64,000 nt of DNA from Tieghemiomyces parasiticus (GCA_027575765.1 JANBPT010000068.1:1-64000); one strand, 5' to 3'; positions 12,031 to 23,378 are shown, counted from the stretch's first letter. Made by a program: numbers and translations. Notes: generated by a model not told the origin, from the sequence alone.

Positions 12031-14720
12031 TCAGAGCTCAAGAAAACACTGAGGTGGTCAAATTTTAGCAACTTACCGTAGCTAGACAGAGGATATGGGT
12101 TTGTGGGCACCGACTGGATAGTTGGGGGCGATAATCAGTTTGGGTCGGCGCAACCGGAGACTCGGTCGGTGGAATAATGGGATTCTGGACGACGGAGAAG
12201 TGCCAGGGTACACGTCAAAGTCAAGGGTGAAACAAATGGCAAATGAGGTGGAGAGGATGAGAATGGGGTGAAACTTACGGTTAACCGGATCGCGACGTCC
12301 AGGTTAGTCAGATAAGGTGCAGTCCGGCTGGTGGGCGGAGGAAAGTCGGACTATGGCTTACCTCAGACAAGTGCCTAAAGTTGGGGTAGGAATGATGGCA
12401 GAGGAAGACGGCCAACGACAGTGGAACGATACGTGGGAACAAGGTTGGGGAACGGTATCGCAAACTGTGCGCAGCAAGAGCGTTTCAATACAAACTCTAT
12501 GGTAGTCCCTGCCGATGGTTTGCGAATGCGATTGTACGTACGGAGGAGGGGGATTGATCGCGAGGAGGAAAATGAGGAGGTGTAATAGCCGCCGAAAGAC
12601 ACACACACCGCAATGTCGTTCCTCACTACAAGTGAGTGTGGGCCATGGGGAGAATGCAGATGAGCGAGGGTCATGGCCGGTAAGGGTTAGTAGGATGAAT
12701 CAGACGTGTGTTTAGAAGTGGAACAAAAACCAACCTCCTATCAAATGAAGTGTGCATGGCGGCAGTAGATGGATATATATAAGAAACGTCTGAAAAGTTG
12801 GTTGCAATATATGAGGGCGGGGAGACTCGGTTGCCAGCGACGTGCGTAGATGGAGGTCTGATCGCGTCAAAGACGTCCATCCCCCCAATACTATTGCAAC
12901 ATTGGCAGCCTTGCTCACACCGTGGTCAATCATGGACCTTAGCCAGGTGAACCAACTCTCCAGAACAGTGAATGGTTCGACCGATGGCGCACATCAATTA
13001 CAGGATAGTGCTACTACCTACCCCACCCTTAGGCAACCGCAGAGTATGCAGGCCGGGCCCGCACCGCATCACAATGGTGAGTAGCCTAGCGAACTTACCT
13101 TCGATACCCGCATGTACGGAGCAGGGGGCGATGGACACACGTGTGAATCGATAAGAGAGGGGATCGGCGGTGCGACTAATCGAGATGCGATAATGAAAGA
13201 CAACACGAAGCAGGTATACTGCCCTGGACAAAATAGGATGGTACTGTGCGATATGCGGGGTATGATACGGCGGCTGGGAGGTGGGTTGTGCAGCAAGCCA
13301 GGCCTGTAGGAAGGGAGGGGTGGTAACTGGCGGGGGGATGAGAGGAGGGTATAAGTATACTGGTGGTAACTTGGGTGGACTATTGACGTGTGTGAAGGTT
13401 GCACATCACGAAGGGGAGGGGCCGGTGCCGAAGCAAGGTGGGGCGATTCGAGGCGGGAGGGGAGATTACACCCTTACAGGTGCCGGCGATGAAGGGTTAT
13501 GTATTAAGCCTACCCCTACCTCTGACCGTTGTAATAAAGCTGCCGCAGGAATGGTTGGCCGACGAGACGGATAAACCTGTCTCTGATGGGAGGTCATCGT
13601 CGCGCCACCCATCCGCTACAAAATACCAAACTTGAGGACAGATGAAGGCGATGCAGCACGCCACGACCAAGCTAGATAGACACACTTACGGACTAAATCA
13701 CGCCACGACCGATAGGGAACCGATTGAACACTGGGTGACAGAGGGGAGCTAAGATTACTGGAACCACGTTGAACCAGTTGATTGCGCGGGGTGGTATATA
13801 AGCAATATCAAGGATGGGATAGAGTCAGTGGGCGGGCGGGGCGATAGACAGGTAGAGAGTCAACGGATGATACATCGTTATGAGTGCTAAATAAGGAGCC
13901 AAGCGGATATAATTAGGTGAAGGATGAGCCAGGGCACTATAACGGGGGGTGTCGAAGGTAGTAAATAAGACGAGAGGGAGCTGTAACTACCAGCCCGAAA
14001 AAAAAACGGAGGGCGATGGTAATTCAAATGTAGTAGTGGTCAACCTGACCACATAATCAATGGGGCTACCCTGAAGACACAACGCGGGACCACCAAGCGT
14101 GACGGGTACCGAAATAGAACGGGTAGTGATAGGCATCAAGATAAACGGAGATCTTCTGAAGGGGAACAGGTCTTGGTGGTATAAATAGACTGAGAGGCAA
14201 GGCCGCGCGGTCGGAGACACGGCTGGAAACTAGGGAGGGAAAACACACTATCGTATCGAATGGGTAACTGAAACCTCGGGGGGGGGGGAGAGGCTGGTGG
14301 CGAGCTACTGCCTGGCGCGGCAGATGGTTGCACCGTAATCAACCCCGTCCCCCCTTAAGAGAGTGATAGTAGTCTATTTCAGTCCTGGCCAACCTTTCAC
14401 CCTGACGTCCCCGTCCGTCACCGATAGGGATATCAGCGCGCCCCTCTCCCTACTTCTCATTATTATCTCACCGACTGATTACCAAGGTCAGTCAAGGGGA
14501 CACGCGAAGATACTTACATGACGGACCCGCATGCATGCGGGTGCAGGGCGTGTCGATAGGCGGAACTAGCGGAATACCGAGGGTCGAGCCAGGCAAGAAG
14601 ATGTGAGGAGTCTGTACCCAGAACCGATGGTCAAGAATGGCGTCACAGAAGGGCCGAAATACAGTTGATGTGTGGGCACCGTATGGCTATCGTCGTGGAT
14701 GAAAACCCCGGGCTGTGAAC
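12031..14720 (-). other. Unresolved spliced transcript or gene (minus strand)
   Basis: Five copies of the strong splice donor GTAAGT lie on the minus strand within 2.5 kb (plus-strand positions 12071-12076, 12273-12278, 13093-13098, 13684-13689, 14512-14517), and I found none on the plus strand of the same stretch. Before several of them are protein-like stretches: one ending at 14518 (contains DHRFWVQTPHIFLPG), one ending at 13099, one at 12327-12279 ending LDVAIRLT, and one at 12184-12077 starting NPIIPPTESPVAP. The last two join at phase 0 over a 94-bp intron. Other junctions are ambiguous and I could not build a full model. No family is recognised. It may be an unknown many-exon gene, or untranslated leader exons of the RhoGEF gene. 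Confidence 0.35.
14525..14542. repeat. 18-bp perfect palindrome
   Basis: ACCCGCATGCATGCGGGT is identical to its own reverse complement. It sits 7 bp from a minus-strand GTAAGT donor. It could be a dimeric transcription-factor site or chance; nothing else in the sequence decides this. Confidence 0.6.
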
Positions 14721-17321
14721 CTTTTATCGGGGTGCAGACTATCGATGCTACGAGACAATGCGAGGGCGGTGGCTAGTCGTCGGGCTCAGGGGCGCAGAGG
14801 TAAATTAAACAAGATGTTTCAAGAAATATCAGTTCGAAACAGGGAGCTGATTTGCGAAGGTACGATACGACGTAAGCAGGGCAGCGCCAGGAAAGGCGGG
14901 GTGTGAGTAGTAGACGGACGGAGAGGAGGCGTGCAGATGAACAAGGCGATATAAGGTGGGGTATAGCGCTTGGGGTGGTATGAAAGGGACAAGGTCAGTA
15001 GAAACTGATATCAAGGGTAACGGAGTCGGTGGGCAGGATACAAAGGATGTGGGACGGACGAAGCTAGAAGAACCAAGAAGTGATATGAGGAGGGTGTGGA
15101 ATGAAACGTGTGTCAATAGAAATGGTTGGGTGCCAGGAGACAGGACAGAGTAGGTGCATATACGGTCAGCAGGGGTTGGTGGGCCGCCGGAGTGGCTCCA
15201 TGCAGATTTAGCCGGGCCAGCCACAGCATATAGTCTAGAACGCAATGGTGGGCGCGAGATTGCGTGGGGGGAGAGTGCTACTTCGCTTCTTTGTTGAGAG
15301 CTATACGGCCTGTCGATCGACCTATAGAATGCAACGAGGTCACTGGTTTCTCTAAACTGGCGTGATGGAGATATGGGACAGGAGAGGATGCTGTACGGTT
15401 GAACCATGGGTCATGAGTGGATCGTGTGGGTCTCCTCCGCTGTCAATATCGGGCACCCGAAACGCAGCGAGTCAGGGCCAGGCGGGCACTATTGCGCCCC
15501 TGGTGAGCAGAATCCCGATGGCTTTGTGGGTGCCCATAATGGCAAAGCCCGATGGGCTGGTTGGGTGAATCGGCGGGGTGCTGGGAGCGGGCTGACCAAT
15601 TAGTGTCTGCGTCGTGCGGCTAGAAGCCAACCTCCGGATATATTGGCAAGGCGGTGGGGGTGTCTAGCAGGAACGGTCGGCCCTGCTGGTGGAGCCAGGC
15701 GGACGTAAGAGTGCTGATCTGCGTACGCTCGGCCGTATGGGCGACACGGAGCGGGAGTAACATCGTCGGCGGGGTGTGGTTGACACAATGCCCCCCGGAC
15801 CGGTTTTATTGATGAAGTGTCGCGGATTTCGATGCAGGCTATCGTTGGCAAGCGGCTGTTAGAGAAGGCGGCAATTAGAGATATTAAAGGGTGTTCAGGC
15901 ACACAAGCCCCTCAGCTGGTGTAGGCGAGGGGACAGGAAGGAGTGAGAGACGGTGGGGGAGGGTAGGGGTTCGGCGGTGGCGCCGTCTGTTTAGGCCTAA
16001 AGCTTGGCTGTGCGCTATTCCTCCCCGCTTCTGGCGTCGCAGGGAACGAGGGGAGGTGGACCTGTCTACGGCCTTGATGCTAGACAATACACCATTCGAT
16101 GCGCTTGGCGATTGGACCCTGGATGGCCACGGCGGCGGATCTACCCATACAGCCACCAGTGCTCGGCCCTGGTCCATGTGCCGCTCCCTAGCCTCACGTC
16201 GATACCATTGGCCGATAGCCACCCTGGTGGGCGAGGGGTGGTAGATACGGGAGGGCTGCGGTCTAGCACCATGGTTCTACTCAGAGCCCGACGAACGCGC
16301 AGGGCAGATACTGGGCCACCGGGCTCCTAGTGAGAGGTCGTTTGGCCACGTAATGACGGCTGGAATCGCCCACGATCGAGCATACCTCAGGCCAGCTCGA
16401 GCCCCAGGATCGGCTGATACTCGGATTGGCCACACTCGTAAATATATTTCCTTAGCCTCACGCACCTCCTGCGCAACTCACCGGCCGCCCTCCGGACTCC
16501 GGAACCTGAACGATTGAGAGGTAGGAATGAAAAAAGGCCAAGCCTCCATTGCCTATATTAAAGGCAACCTATTTGTTAGCTGCCGAGTGCGCGGCAGCAG
16601 TTTCTAATTGTGAATGGCGACGGATGCATCCCCGCGAGTTGCGTGCCAACGGCCCCGTAGACAAGCATATGTATAGGAAATCAACAGAATATGCAGGGTG
16701 GCTAAAGGTCCCCCCCCACTGATTACACGCGTTCTGATGGGGGGCAGGGCAGGGGCGATAGTACCGGTGGGGTACTGACTACTCGCAGGGACGTGATTCC
16801 GAGGCAGGTTTCACCCAGGCCTACTTCGCATGATGTTCGCTGTTGGGAGTACTAATCCGGCATGGCCAATTCGAATTATACCATGGTTACGGACCTCCGA
16901 CCGAGAAAGGCGGGGACTGCAAGGTACACCATTATCCTATCCTAGAAAGTCAGGCGCAGTTCCGGCTGCTAACCGTCAGCCAGGGGGGTAAGTCTCCGAG
17001 GTTGCTACCCCCCATTCCCCGACCAGGGGTACCGCTACGCTATCGGATTAGGGTATGGCGTTTCATAATTTATCTACAACATTGGTGACCGTGCTTTAAT
17101 GAGATTAGGGTGGACAGGCCCCTGCCTTTCTCATCCCCCAGTCGCCCGCCAGATAACCTCGGCTCACCGGTAAGGAAACGTGGGTTGTTAGTAAAACAGA
17201 CATGATACACAGAGGAACACTGAGACTAATCTGGCGAAGACGGTCGCAAAAGGTAAGGTGACAGGCATGGAAGGAACCGCCACAGCGCCAGGAGAGTCTA
17301 CCCGTAAAATAATGGCCCGGG
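14721..17321. other. Gene-poor interval, no supported gene
   Basis: No recognisable gene. The minus strand carries several frames of 60-190 codons without domain similarity; the left part (14829-15407) is CT-rich and the frame there is probably composition noise. One short stretch looks like a first exon: an ATG at 16549 on the minus strand reads MEAWPFFIPTS and meets a GTGAGT donor after 68 bases. A perfect-stem hairpin (GCTGCCG with CGGCAGC) lies near 16578-16597. RRS1 ends at 17322. Confidence 0.4.
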
Positions 17322-18143
17322 TTACTTGAGCTTGCGGATGGCCTTTTTGACGTTGATGGCGCCCTTGGGTCCGTCGACGGCCTTCTTGGCAAGCCGAAGG
17401 GTGGCTTCCTTATCCTCGGCGGTATCGGCCGTATTGGGCTTGAACTTGCGTTTGATCCCCTTGGCCTTAGTCTCGCCCTCCAGCTGGCGGTCGAACCTGC
17501 CGAGCGACGCGGTGGACGACTTGGACGTGAGCAAGGCACGCTGCAACTCGGCCTTGCGAAGGGAGCGCGGGTCACCGATGGACCGGTCGGCCGCAGCCGC
17601 CTCTTCCAAGTTGCGCTGGTGGCGGCGGTTGTTCGTGGCCACCCGCTCGCGCTTAGCGTCGCGGCGCTTCTGGTACTGGTCCTCGAACGGGTCGTCGCCG
17701 TCCTTGACTTCAATGAGCCAGTCCTTCTCGCCCTGGTTGATGCCGTTGCGGCCCCAGCGCGGCACGTACTCGCCCCGCGCCTCGTCATACACCATCTGGG
17801 ACTTTTTGGTGAGCCCGATACCCTTCGCCTTGGCGAACCGCTCCCAACGCGTCGCGAGCTTGGGCTTCGGAATGTGCTTCTCGCGGGGGACGGCTAGGAC
17901 CGGTGGTGGGAGCTGAGCAATCACTGAGTTGTCCACCACCGAGGTGGGCTGCGCAAAGATCTGGTTGATCAGGAGCTGTGCCCCGTCCCGTGTCACCTTG
18001 CGCAGGTACCGGTTCAGCTGGGCCGAGTCGTCGCTGCTTAGTAGGTCGTCGTTGAGGAGGTTAATGTCCGAGGCCATGAGCAGGCCTAGGTCGTATTCCA
18101 AAGGAATAACCTTCTTCACCTCTGTCGTCTTGAATTGTGACAT
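17322..18143 (-). CDS. RRS1: Ribosome biogenesis regulatory protein RRS1
   Basis: Nuclear/nucleolar factor that, with Rpf2, recruits the 5S RNP (5S rRNA, L5, L11) to pre-60S ribosomes. Single exon of 273 residues. I chose the ATG at 18143 (MSQFKTTEVKK) because the family begins just before this VIPLEYDLG block; the open frame extends upstream without homology. Family blocks seen: YDLGLLMASDINLL at the N-terminus, the KPKLATRWERFAKAKGI core near residues 100-116, YVPRWGRNGIN, and DWLIEVKDGDDPFEDQ, followed by a basic Lys/Arg-rich tail with nucleolar-signal character. It is divergent from the RMND1-like gene, with about 630 bp between the starts. Confidence 0.95.
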   Translation of the reverse strand: MSQFKTTEVKKVIPLEYDLGLLMASDINLLNDDLLSSDDSAQLNRYLRKVTRDGAQLLINQIFAQPTSVVDNSVIAQLPPPVLAVPREKHIPKPKLATRWERFAKAKGIGLTKKSQMVYDEARGEYVPRWGRNGINQGEKDWLIEVKDGDDPFEDQYQKRRDAKRERVATNNRRHQRNLEEAAAADRSIGDPRSLRKAELQRALLTSKSSTASLGRFDRQLEGETKAKGIKRKFKPNTADTAEDKEATLRLAKKAVDGPKGAINVKKAIRKLK

Positions 18144-18770
18144 GGTATAAGTGTGCCGCTGGTGAGAGAGGGCAAGGTGGAAGTTAAAATGCAAAGTAAA
18201 TGGCAGTGTTGGGATAGATAGGGTACAGACGTAGAGCTCGAGACCATGCGGAGAAGCTTGAGCTGTCGAATCGGTGAGGATTCGGATACTGACCTTGCCG
18301 TGCGCCTGAGACCGGGCACGGGGAGCGTGGATATTTTTTTTTTTGATTCCGCCAACCCCTAAAAAGTTGAGCCTGGAAAAAAAAAGAATGTACATATTTG
18401 TCCATAGTAAACTCGCACCCGTGATTTCCCCAATGCGTGCACTTTACTGCTTGCGCTCTGGACCTGCGTTGCCACGCCAGCGCTAGCAGCGCGCCATTTT
18501 CAGGGAATCAGCGTTGGTTGTATCCCCTCGCTTACCCAAGCGGCAGTCCTCCAGACCCTTCAGAATTACCCTGGTATCGTCCCTCTCCCAGTGGCCAACT
18601 CTAATTACCCTTTAGCATCCGCGATTGTCTCCCTCGACCGTGCCATCACTTTATCAGAACAGCCTATACGCTAGCCCCTGATTTGGCCGTGCTCCATTTG
18701 ACGCCTCCTATCGACGTGTGGCTCTCCCCCCCCTCCACCACCTCTCAAACGACCCCATTGACTATACGGC
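18144..18770. promoter_or_regulatory. Shared intergenic region between divergent RRS1 and RMND1-like genes
   Basis: About 630 bp separates the two start codons. CT-rich leader tracts run outward on both sides. No clear TATA box or duplicated site was identified, so co-regulation is only a possibility. Confidence 0.4.
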
Positions 18771-20369
18771 ATGAACCGGCTATTGCAAACAGGGGAATTC
18801 CTGGCCAGTAGACCTGCATCCCGACCCTGCCAGCTCCTCGTGAGCCTGTGGCAGCGTGATACTTCGGCCACTTTACCACGGTTCTGCCAGTACTCCACTA
18901 CCGCACCCAGACGGGCCGACCACTCCTCGGGTGCCTATACGGCCGCCAAGTTCGCAGAGAAGGCCGAAAACATTGGCAAGAAAAAAAACAGCGTGAGCCG
19001 TGTCGTAGCAGCCACTGGCGGTCGGGTGGAGGATATGGCAGCGGTACGCGGCCGAGAGGCACGCAGCCGCCGTGGGAGCAAACCCACCGACCTGCTCAAG
19101 TGCTTCGCCATCACCACCGCCGAGCGGTATGATTTCGAAACCCTGCTACCTCGTCTACAACGGACGTTCACTATCACACCGATCACTAGTGACGTGTACC
19201 ATCTACGGGCACCCTCCGTGGCCCCCGAACACCATGATGGTGATGTGCGGACCACATCATCACCAGCCGCTGCTGCGCAATCCTCCCCAAGCAACTCGTC
19301 GGCAGGGACGCCTCGTCTGCGAACCATCTTCGAGGCAGAGAGGGACCGATTGGAAGCACTACGCTCTCTATCCTCCAGTCACTCCGCCCCCGCGGTGACA
19401 GACACCAGGTGTGATATGTCCAACGCTGGTACGGTCGTTGACCCAGTGACCGGAGATCCATTCGACCAGGCCGAGATCCATCCTACCGGATCAGGATCCC
19501 GGGCCGCTCCCTTGTTTCCCGACGACGCCGTAGCTATCATCCCACCTGACGGCGAAGTCTTCCTTTTCCAGTCGGGTACATACGTATGCTGGGGTCTCAC
19601 CACGTCCCAGGTGGAACGGTTTCTACGGGAGATCATTGAGGCAACGCCGGGGGCGGAGGTGGGCAAGTACGATGAGGTCGAAGTGGAGGACGCCCCCTTT
19701 CGTTTGGCGAACCCATCGGCTCATCATTCCAGTACCTCTACTACCAACGGCGCCGAGGGCAGACCGGCCCCGGCCACCACAGGGATGGTTGGCGAAACCA
19801 TCGTCATTGCTCCCTCCCCGGATCCGCTGTTGGCCAAACTCGCCTTCTCGCACGGGGTGGCCCGTAGTGCCAAACTAGCCGTCCTGGAGGAACTCCTCGA
19901 TCGCTATCTACACAGCACGGCCAACCTTCCCCGGATCCTCCAGCGGGGCCACAAGATCCCTTGGTCACGTTCCCAGGTTCTCCAGCAACTCGGCGAGCTC
20001 CTTCACTTTCGTATGATGCTTAACCTGCACTCCGAGTCCTTTCTCGATACCCCTGAGTATTACTGGACCAAACCTCAACTCGAGGCTTACTACGATACTG
20101 TCTGTCGAAACCTCGATATTGTCCCCCGCACCCGCGTCCTCAACACCAAACTCGACTACGCCAATGAGCTCGCCACCGTCCTCCGTGAGCAGTTGTCCGA
20201 AACACACTCGCTTAACCTTGAATGGTGTATCATTCTGCTCATTGCCGTCGAGGTCGGCTTTGAGCTAATTCACTACTACGAAAAGTATATGGATCGTCCC
20301 GGAAAACCCGTCGAGCATACCGTGGCTGCCTCAGAGAAACCAGTGGCGGTCAATAATACAGTGGTCTAG
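18771..20369 (+). CDS. RMND1/RMD1-family mitochondrial protein (DUF155)
   Basis: Member of the DUF155 family (human RMND1, yeast Rmd1 relatives), inner-membrane proteins that support or anchor mitochondrial translation. Single exon, 532 residues. The N-terminus (first ~45 residues) is rich in Arg, Ser and Leu and lacks acidic residues, fitting a mitochondrial presequence. The domain begins near residue 107 (LLKCFAITTAERYDFETL), has the AVAIIPPDGEVFLFQSGTYVCWG strand region near residue 250, an acidic VEVEDAPFRL block, the long helical part (LLDRYLHSTANLPRIL, LDTPEYYW), and a single hydrophobic segment near residues 484-502 (WCIILLIAVEVGFELIHYY) as the family has. A low-complexity insertion of about 60 residues splits the domain near residues 135-210. 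Confidence 0.88.
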   Translation: MNRLLQTGEFLASRPASRPCQLLVSLWQRDTSATLPRFCQYSTTAPRRADHSSGAYTAAKFAEKAENIGKKKNSVSRVVAATGGRVEDMAAVRGREARSRRGSKPTDLLKCFAITTAERYDFETLLPRLQRTFTITPITSDVYHLRAPSVAPEHHDGDVRTTSSPAAAAQSSPSNSSAGTPRLRTIFEAERDRLEALRSLSSSHSAPAVTDTRCDMSNAGTVVDPVTGDPFDQAEIHPTGSGSRAAPLFPDDAVAIIPPDGEVFLFQSGTYVCWGLTTSQVERFLREIIEATPGAEVGKYDEVEVEDAPFRLANPSAHHSSTSTTNGAEGRPAPATTGMVGETIVIAPSPDPLLAKLAFSHGVARSAKLAVLEELLDRYLHSTANLPRILQRGHKIPWSRSQVLQQLGELLHFRMMLNLHSESFLDTPEYYWTKPQLEAYYDTVCRNLDIVPRTRVLNTKLDYANELATVLREQLSETHSLNLEWCIILLIAVEVGFELIHYYEKYMDRPGKPVEHTVAASEKPVAVNNTVV

Positions 20370-20672
20370 TCGGCGCACTGCTAAGTACCTGGACATTTGC
20401 ACTGAAACTCTCCTTCGAGTCTGCAGGTCTCACTTGCCATTGTACATTGATCGGTATCACTAACACCCTGATTTCCAAGGCCGTAAAAAAACCTAACGAG
20501 GGGGGAATGTTCTTTTCTATGAGGAATATCTCAACACTGCCATAATGTAATATAGATTTTTATAACCATCAATCCATTGTGACAAAGTACAACGATCCGC
20601 TCACTACATCAGGTCGCATTATTATGAAACATATAATAATATAATAAAGTCGAATTACGAATTTCAACATGC
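20370..20672. other. Intergenic, AT-rich
   Basis: 3' flank of the RMND1-like gene and 5' flank of the tRNA. It is notably AT-rich just before the tRNA (20550-20670). No gene seen. Confidence 0.5.
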
Positions 20673-20745
20673 GCCTTCTTGGCTCAGTTGGCAGAGCGTG
20701 TGCCTAGTAAGCACAAGGTCATCAGTTCGATTCTGGTAGAAGGCA
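20673..20745 (+). tRNA. tRNA-Thr (anticodon AGT)
   Basis: A full cloverleaf can be drawn: acceptor stem GCCTTCT with AGAAGGC, D stem GCTC/GAGC, anticodon stem TGTGC/GCACA around the loop CTAGTAA (anticodon AGT), variable loop AGGTC, T stem ATCAG/CTGGT around TTCGATT, and discriminator A at 20745. There is no intron. The A box (TGGCTCAGTTGG) and B box (GTTCGATTC) are intact. As usual for a eukaryotic tRNA, CCA is not encoded. The A at position 34 would be edited to inosine to read ACU/ACC/ACA. Confidence 0.96.
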
Positions 20746-20750
20746 TTAAC

Positions 20751-20755
20751 TTTTT
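20751..20755 (+). terminator. Pol III terminator of the tRNA-Thr gene
   Basis: A run of five T on the coding strand begins 6 bases after the tRNA 3' end, the normal RNA polymerase III stop signal. Confidence 0.8.
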
Positions 20756-20951
20756 AACCCGATATTAGGGACTACTCGTTTAGGGATCACGTGAGTGTTG
20801 GTCAATCGAGTTGTTCCTTTTGCACATTTGGCAATGCATTTTGTCCTGAAGAATGCGCTCTTCAACTGTGCACCGATACCTCTTCATAAACCTGCTACGC
20901 ATTCCCCTACTAGACGCGCTGCTTCACTTCATTTCTGCCATCCGAATCCAC

Positions 20952-22769
20952 ATGTCTTCCCGTGGCCTACCCCGCCTCCCGGCCGTGCGTGACCTGATAA
21001 AGCTGTATGGCCTGTCCGCAAAGTCGCAACTCAGCCAGAACTTCATTCTCGACAAGAACGTTACGGGTAGGTTTGGCGAGGCGTCTAATGAGGCATTGAG
21101 CTGGCTGCCAGGCCATTAGCTTAAGTACGGCGGAGAGCTTCGGGTACACCAGTTACCTTTGGCCTCAGCTAGCCGTTCTAACGACGCGACTGTAGTTTGG
21201 ATGGCTTCTTTCCAATCGATTCGCACCCGCTAGACAAAATTGCCAAATGTGCCAACATTATTCCCGAGAGTAGCGTGGTCGTCGAGGTGGGACCTGGTAA
21301 GTCCGATTATCCCATGCGGCCGTGGGCTTTGTTGATTTATCACAAGCGTAGGTTGGACATTAATGTCAGGGGTCGATGGTGAGCATCTAATTCAACCCCA
21401 TCCGCTCTCACATATGTTCGTACTCACGCCCTCTTCACCAGGACCTGGCCTATTGACGCGCTCACTTCTGGACCTCGGCGTCCGCAACCTCGTCGCCGTT
21501 GAGAAGGATCGTCGGTTTGTACCGGCTTTGGAGGTGAGAGGGGTGAAATCCTACGTTCGTCTGGCGTCTTGCACGTTGGTCTAATTGAATCCGTAGTATC
21601 GGTTCGGTGGTTTGTAGCTCCGTCAATTAACCGTTACACCGCATTTTATCATATTGATTTTCCCTACTCAGCAACTAGCAGAGGCCTCTGGTGGCCGGCT
21701 CAAGGTAAGTCGATACCTATTGTAGCCCCGTGTAGCTATGATCATTTAGCCCCCGTTAATTCCTACCCATTTCGATTAGGAAATACTAAGGATTATTATT
21801 TTTCCGCCACTTCCTTGCCACTGTTTGATACACCCTGTCATAGGTTATCCAGGGCGACATGCTCAAAGTGGACCATATGGACATTCTAGCTCGGTTCGGT
21901 AACCCCACTAGCCAAGGTAATCCCCCATCAAAAGAAAACAATAATTATTTAAGTACTGATTTCGTAGGTCAGGTCACATAATTTTACTCGAACGAATCAA
22001 CTCGGCAAAGCTCTACACCTCTATTTATGCCCACCCACACTTTAAACCCTTCCTCCTTGGCCTCAACCACCCAGATCCTGACACGACCCTGCACTTGGTG
22101 GGGAACCTCCCCTTTAGTGTCGCCACGCCCCTACTAGCACAGTGGTTAGGCCGGCTCTGGGAGAAATCGGGCTTCTTTGCTCGGCACCAGTCGGCCATGA
22201 CCCTCATGTTTCAGAAGGAGGTCGCCGATGTAAGTTACCTAAACTAGCCTGCTGGACTAGCGCCGTCGGTTCCTACTACCGTCAGGTTCGGGCTGATGTG
22301 TCTTTTCCTCACCATTCCAGGGCCGCCGGTCTAACCGACACACTCAACCTCACACCTCTACCCGCATGCCCACCCACAACAGCGTATCGTGGCACCCGTC
22401 TCTACTTCGCCACGTGGCCGGCTGTCGGTCGCCGCCCAGAGCCTCTGCCGAGCCCGCCTTGCATACAATCTCCCGGGCTCTAGTTTCGTCCCGCGGCCCA
22501 AAGTGGACGCGGCGGTGGTCCACCTCACGCCACTTGACCAGCCACTGCTGGCCGTCACCTTCGCTGAGCTGGAACATGTCTCCCGATTCCTGTTTAGTTC
22601 TCGTCGCAAGACCCTGCGGCGCATCATGAGGAACTGGGACGACCGCGGTTTGGTATGCTTGGAGGAAAGCGATCTGGACGCCAATGTTCGTCCTCAGGAT
22701 TTGACCACCGAGCAGTTCAACCGGTTGGCAGCGAGTATAGTGCGGTCCAATCTGGTCATGCCACCGTAG
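20952..22769 (+). CDS. Mitochondrial rRNA adenine dimethyltransferase (TFB1M-like, KsgA/Dim1 family)
   Basis: S-adenosylmethionine-dependent enzyme that dimethylates two adjacent adenines in the small-subunit rRNA 3' hairpin; the mtTFB branch also gave rise to mitochondrial transcription factor B. Seven exons inferred: 20952-21066, 21234-21296, 21442-21533, 21672-21704, 21844-21916, 21973-22229, 22383-22769, about 339 residues, close to human TFB1M. All junctions keep frame. Motifs: LSQNFILD before exon 1 ends, the SAM site VVVEVGPGPGLLTRSL rebuilt across introns 2, VEKDRRF, GDM, and catalytic NLPF (VGNLPFSVATPLL). FVPRPKVDAAV and the C-terminal helical domain follow. Exon 5 could instead end at 21896. 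An upstream in-frame ATG (20853) would add 33 hydrophobic residues; I prefer 20952 (MSSRGLPRLP) by family alignment. Confidence 0.9.
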
Positions 22770-23378
22770 AGTGGGAGGGAAGGGGTACGAACATGATATG
22801 ATTGTCTAGAATTTCCTTACGTTTGAGTAAACCATACAATCCGGCCTGTTTGAGCCCGGGAAAGGCCGTTTTAAGCAATGATGGCTGGGGGTCCATAACC
22901 CCTAGGATAGAGTACGTCAACCGGCCCCCAATTTGAGTGCGATCCTGTAGGATAGGAGTCAAACTGCGCGCATTAGCTTCTAGCGCACCGACTAGGACAG
23001 GCCACGTGCAATAATTAGATGAACTCCTCCACTACGGTGCTTATGGGCCAAGCGGTTATCGGCCCCTTCGCCCGAATGGACTTGAAAGATTGCTAGTCAT
23101 TGTTGCTCCACCGCGCCTACTGGTCCTACACAATCCTCCTCCGCTCCCTGTACTTCTACCCATATTTAGCCCTGGCACATCACCCAGCTCCTGAATCAAG
23201 CCCTCAATCCAGGCCGTCTATCCCACACCCCTAGCGCTGACTGATCCATCCCTTATTTCGCTCCATGAAGAGTCTCTAATCAAGCCCTATAGAATCCGCT
23301 CAGGCTATATCCGCTATCCTATTTGTATTTCTCTTTGTACCGTACCCTCGAACGATCTGATCGCGGCCCTGTTGCCCC
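22770..23378. other. Intergenic before the PPR gene
   Basis: No gene seen. The right half is CT-rich and is probably the PPR gene leader. Confidence 0.5.

Noticed and set aside
12031..12362. Complete four-exon 3' end for the unresolved minus-strand gene (joins at 12361/12328 and 12076/12049)
   Set aside because: The phases agree, but the implied introns are only 34 and 28 bp, shorter than any other intron in the window, so only the 94-bp intron between them was kept.
14829..15407. 192-codon minus-strand ORF
   Set aside because: Same composition effect; Ser/Pro/Leu-rich, no family. Could still be part of an unresolved transcript.
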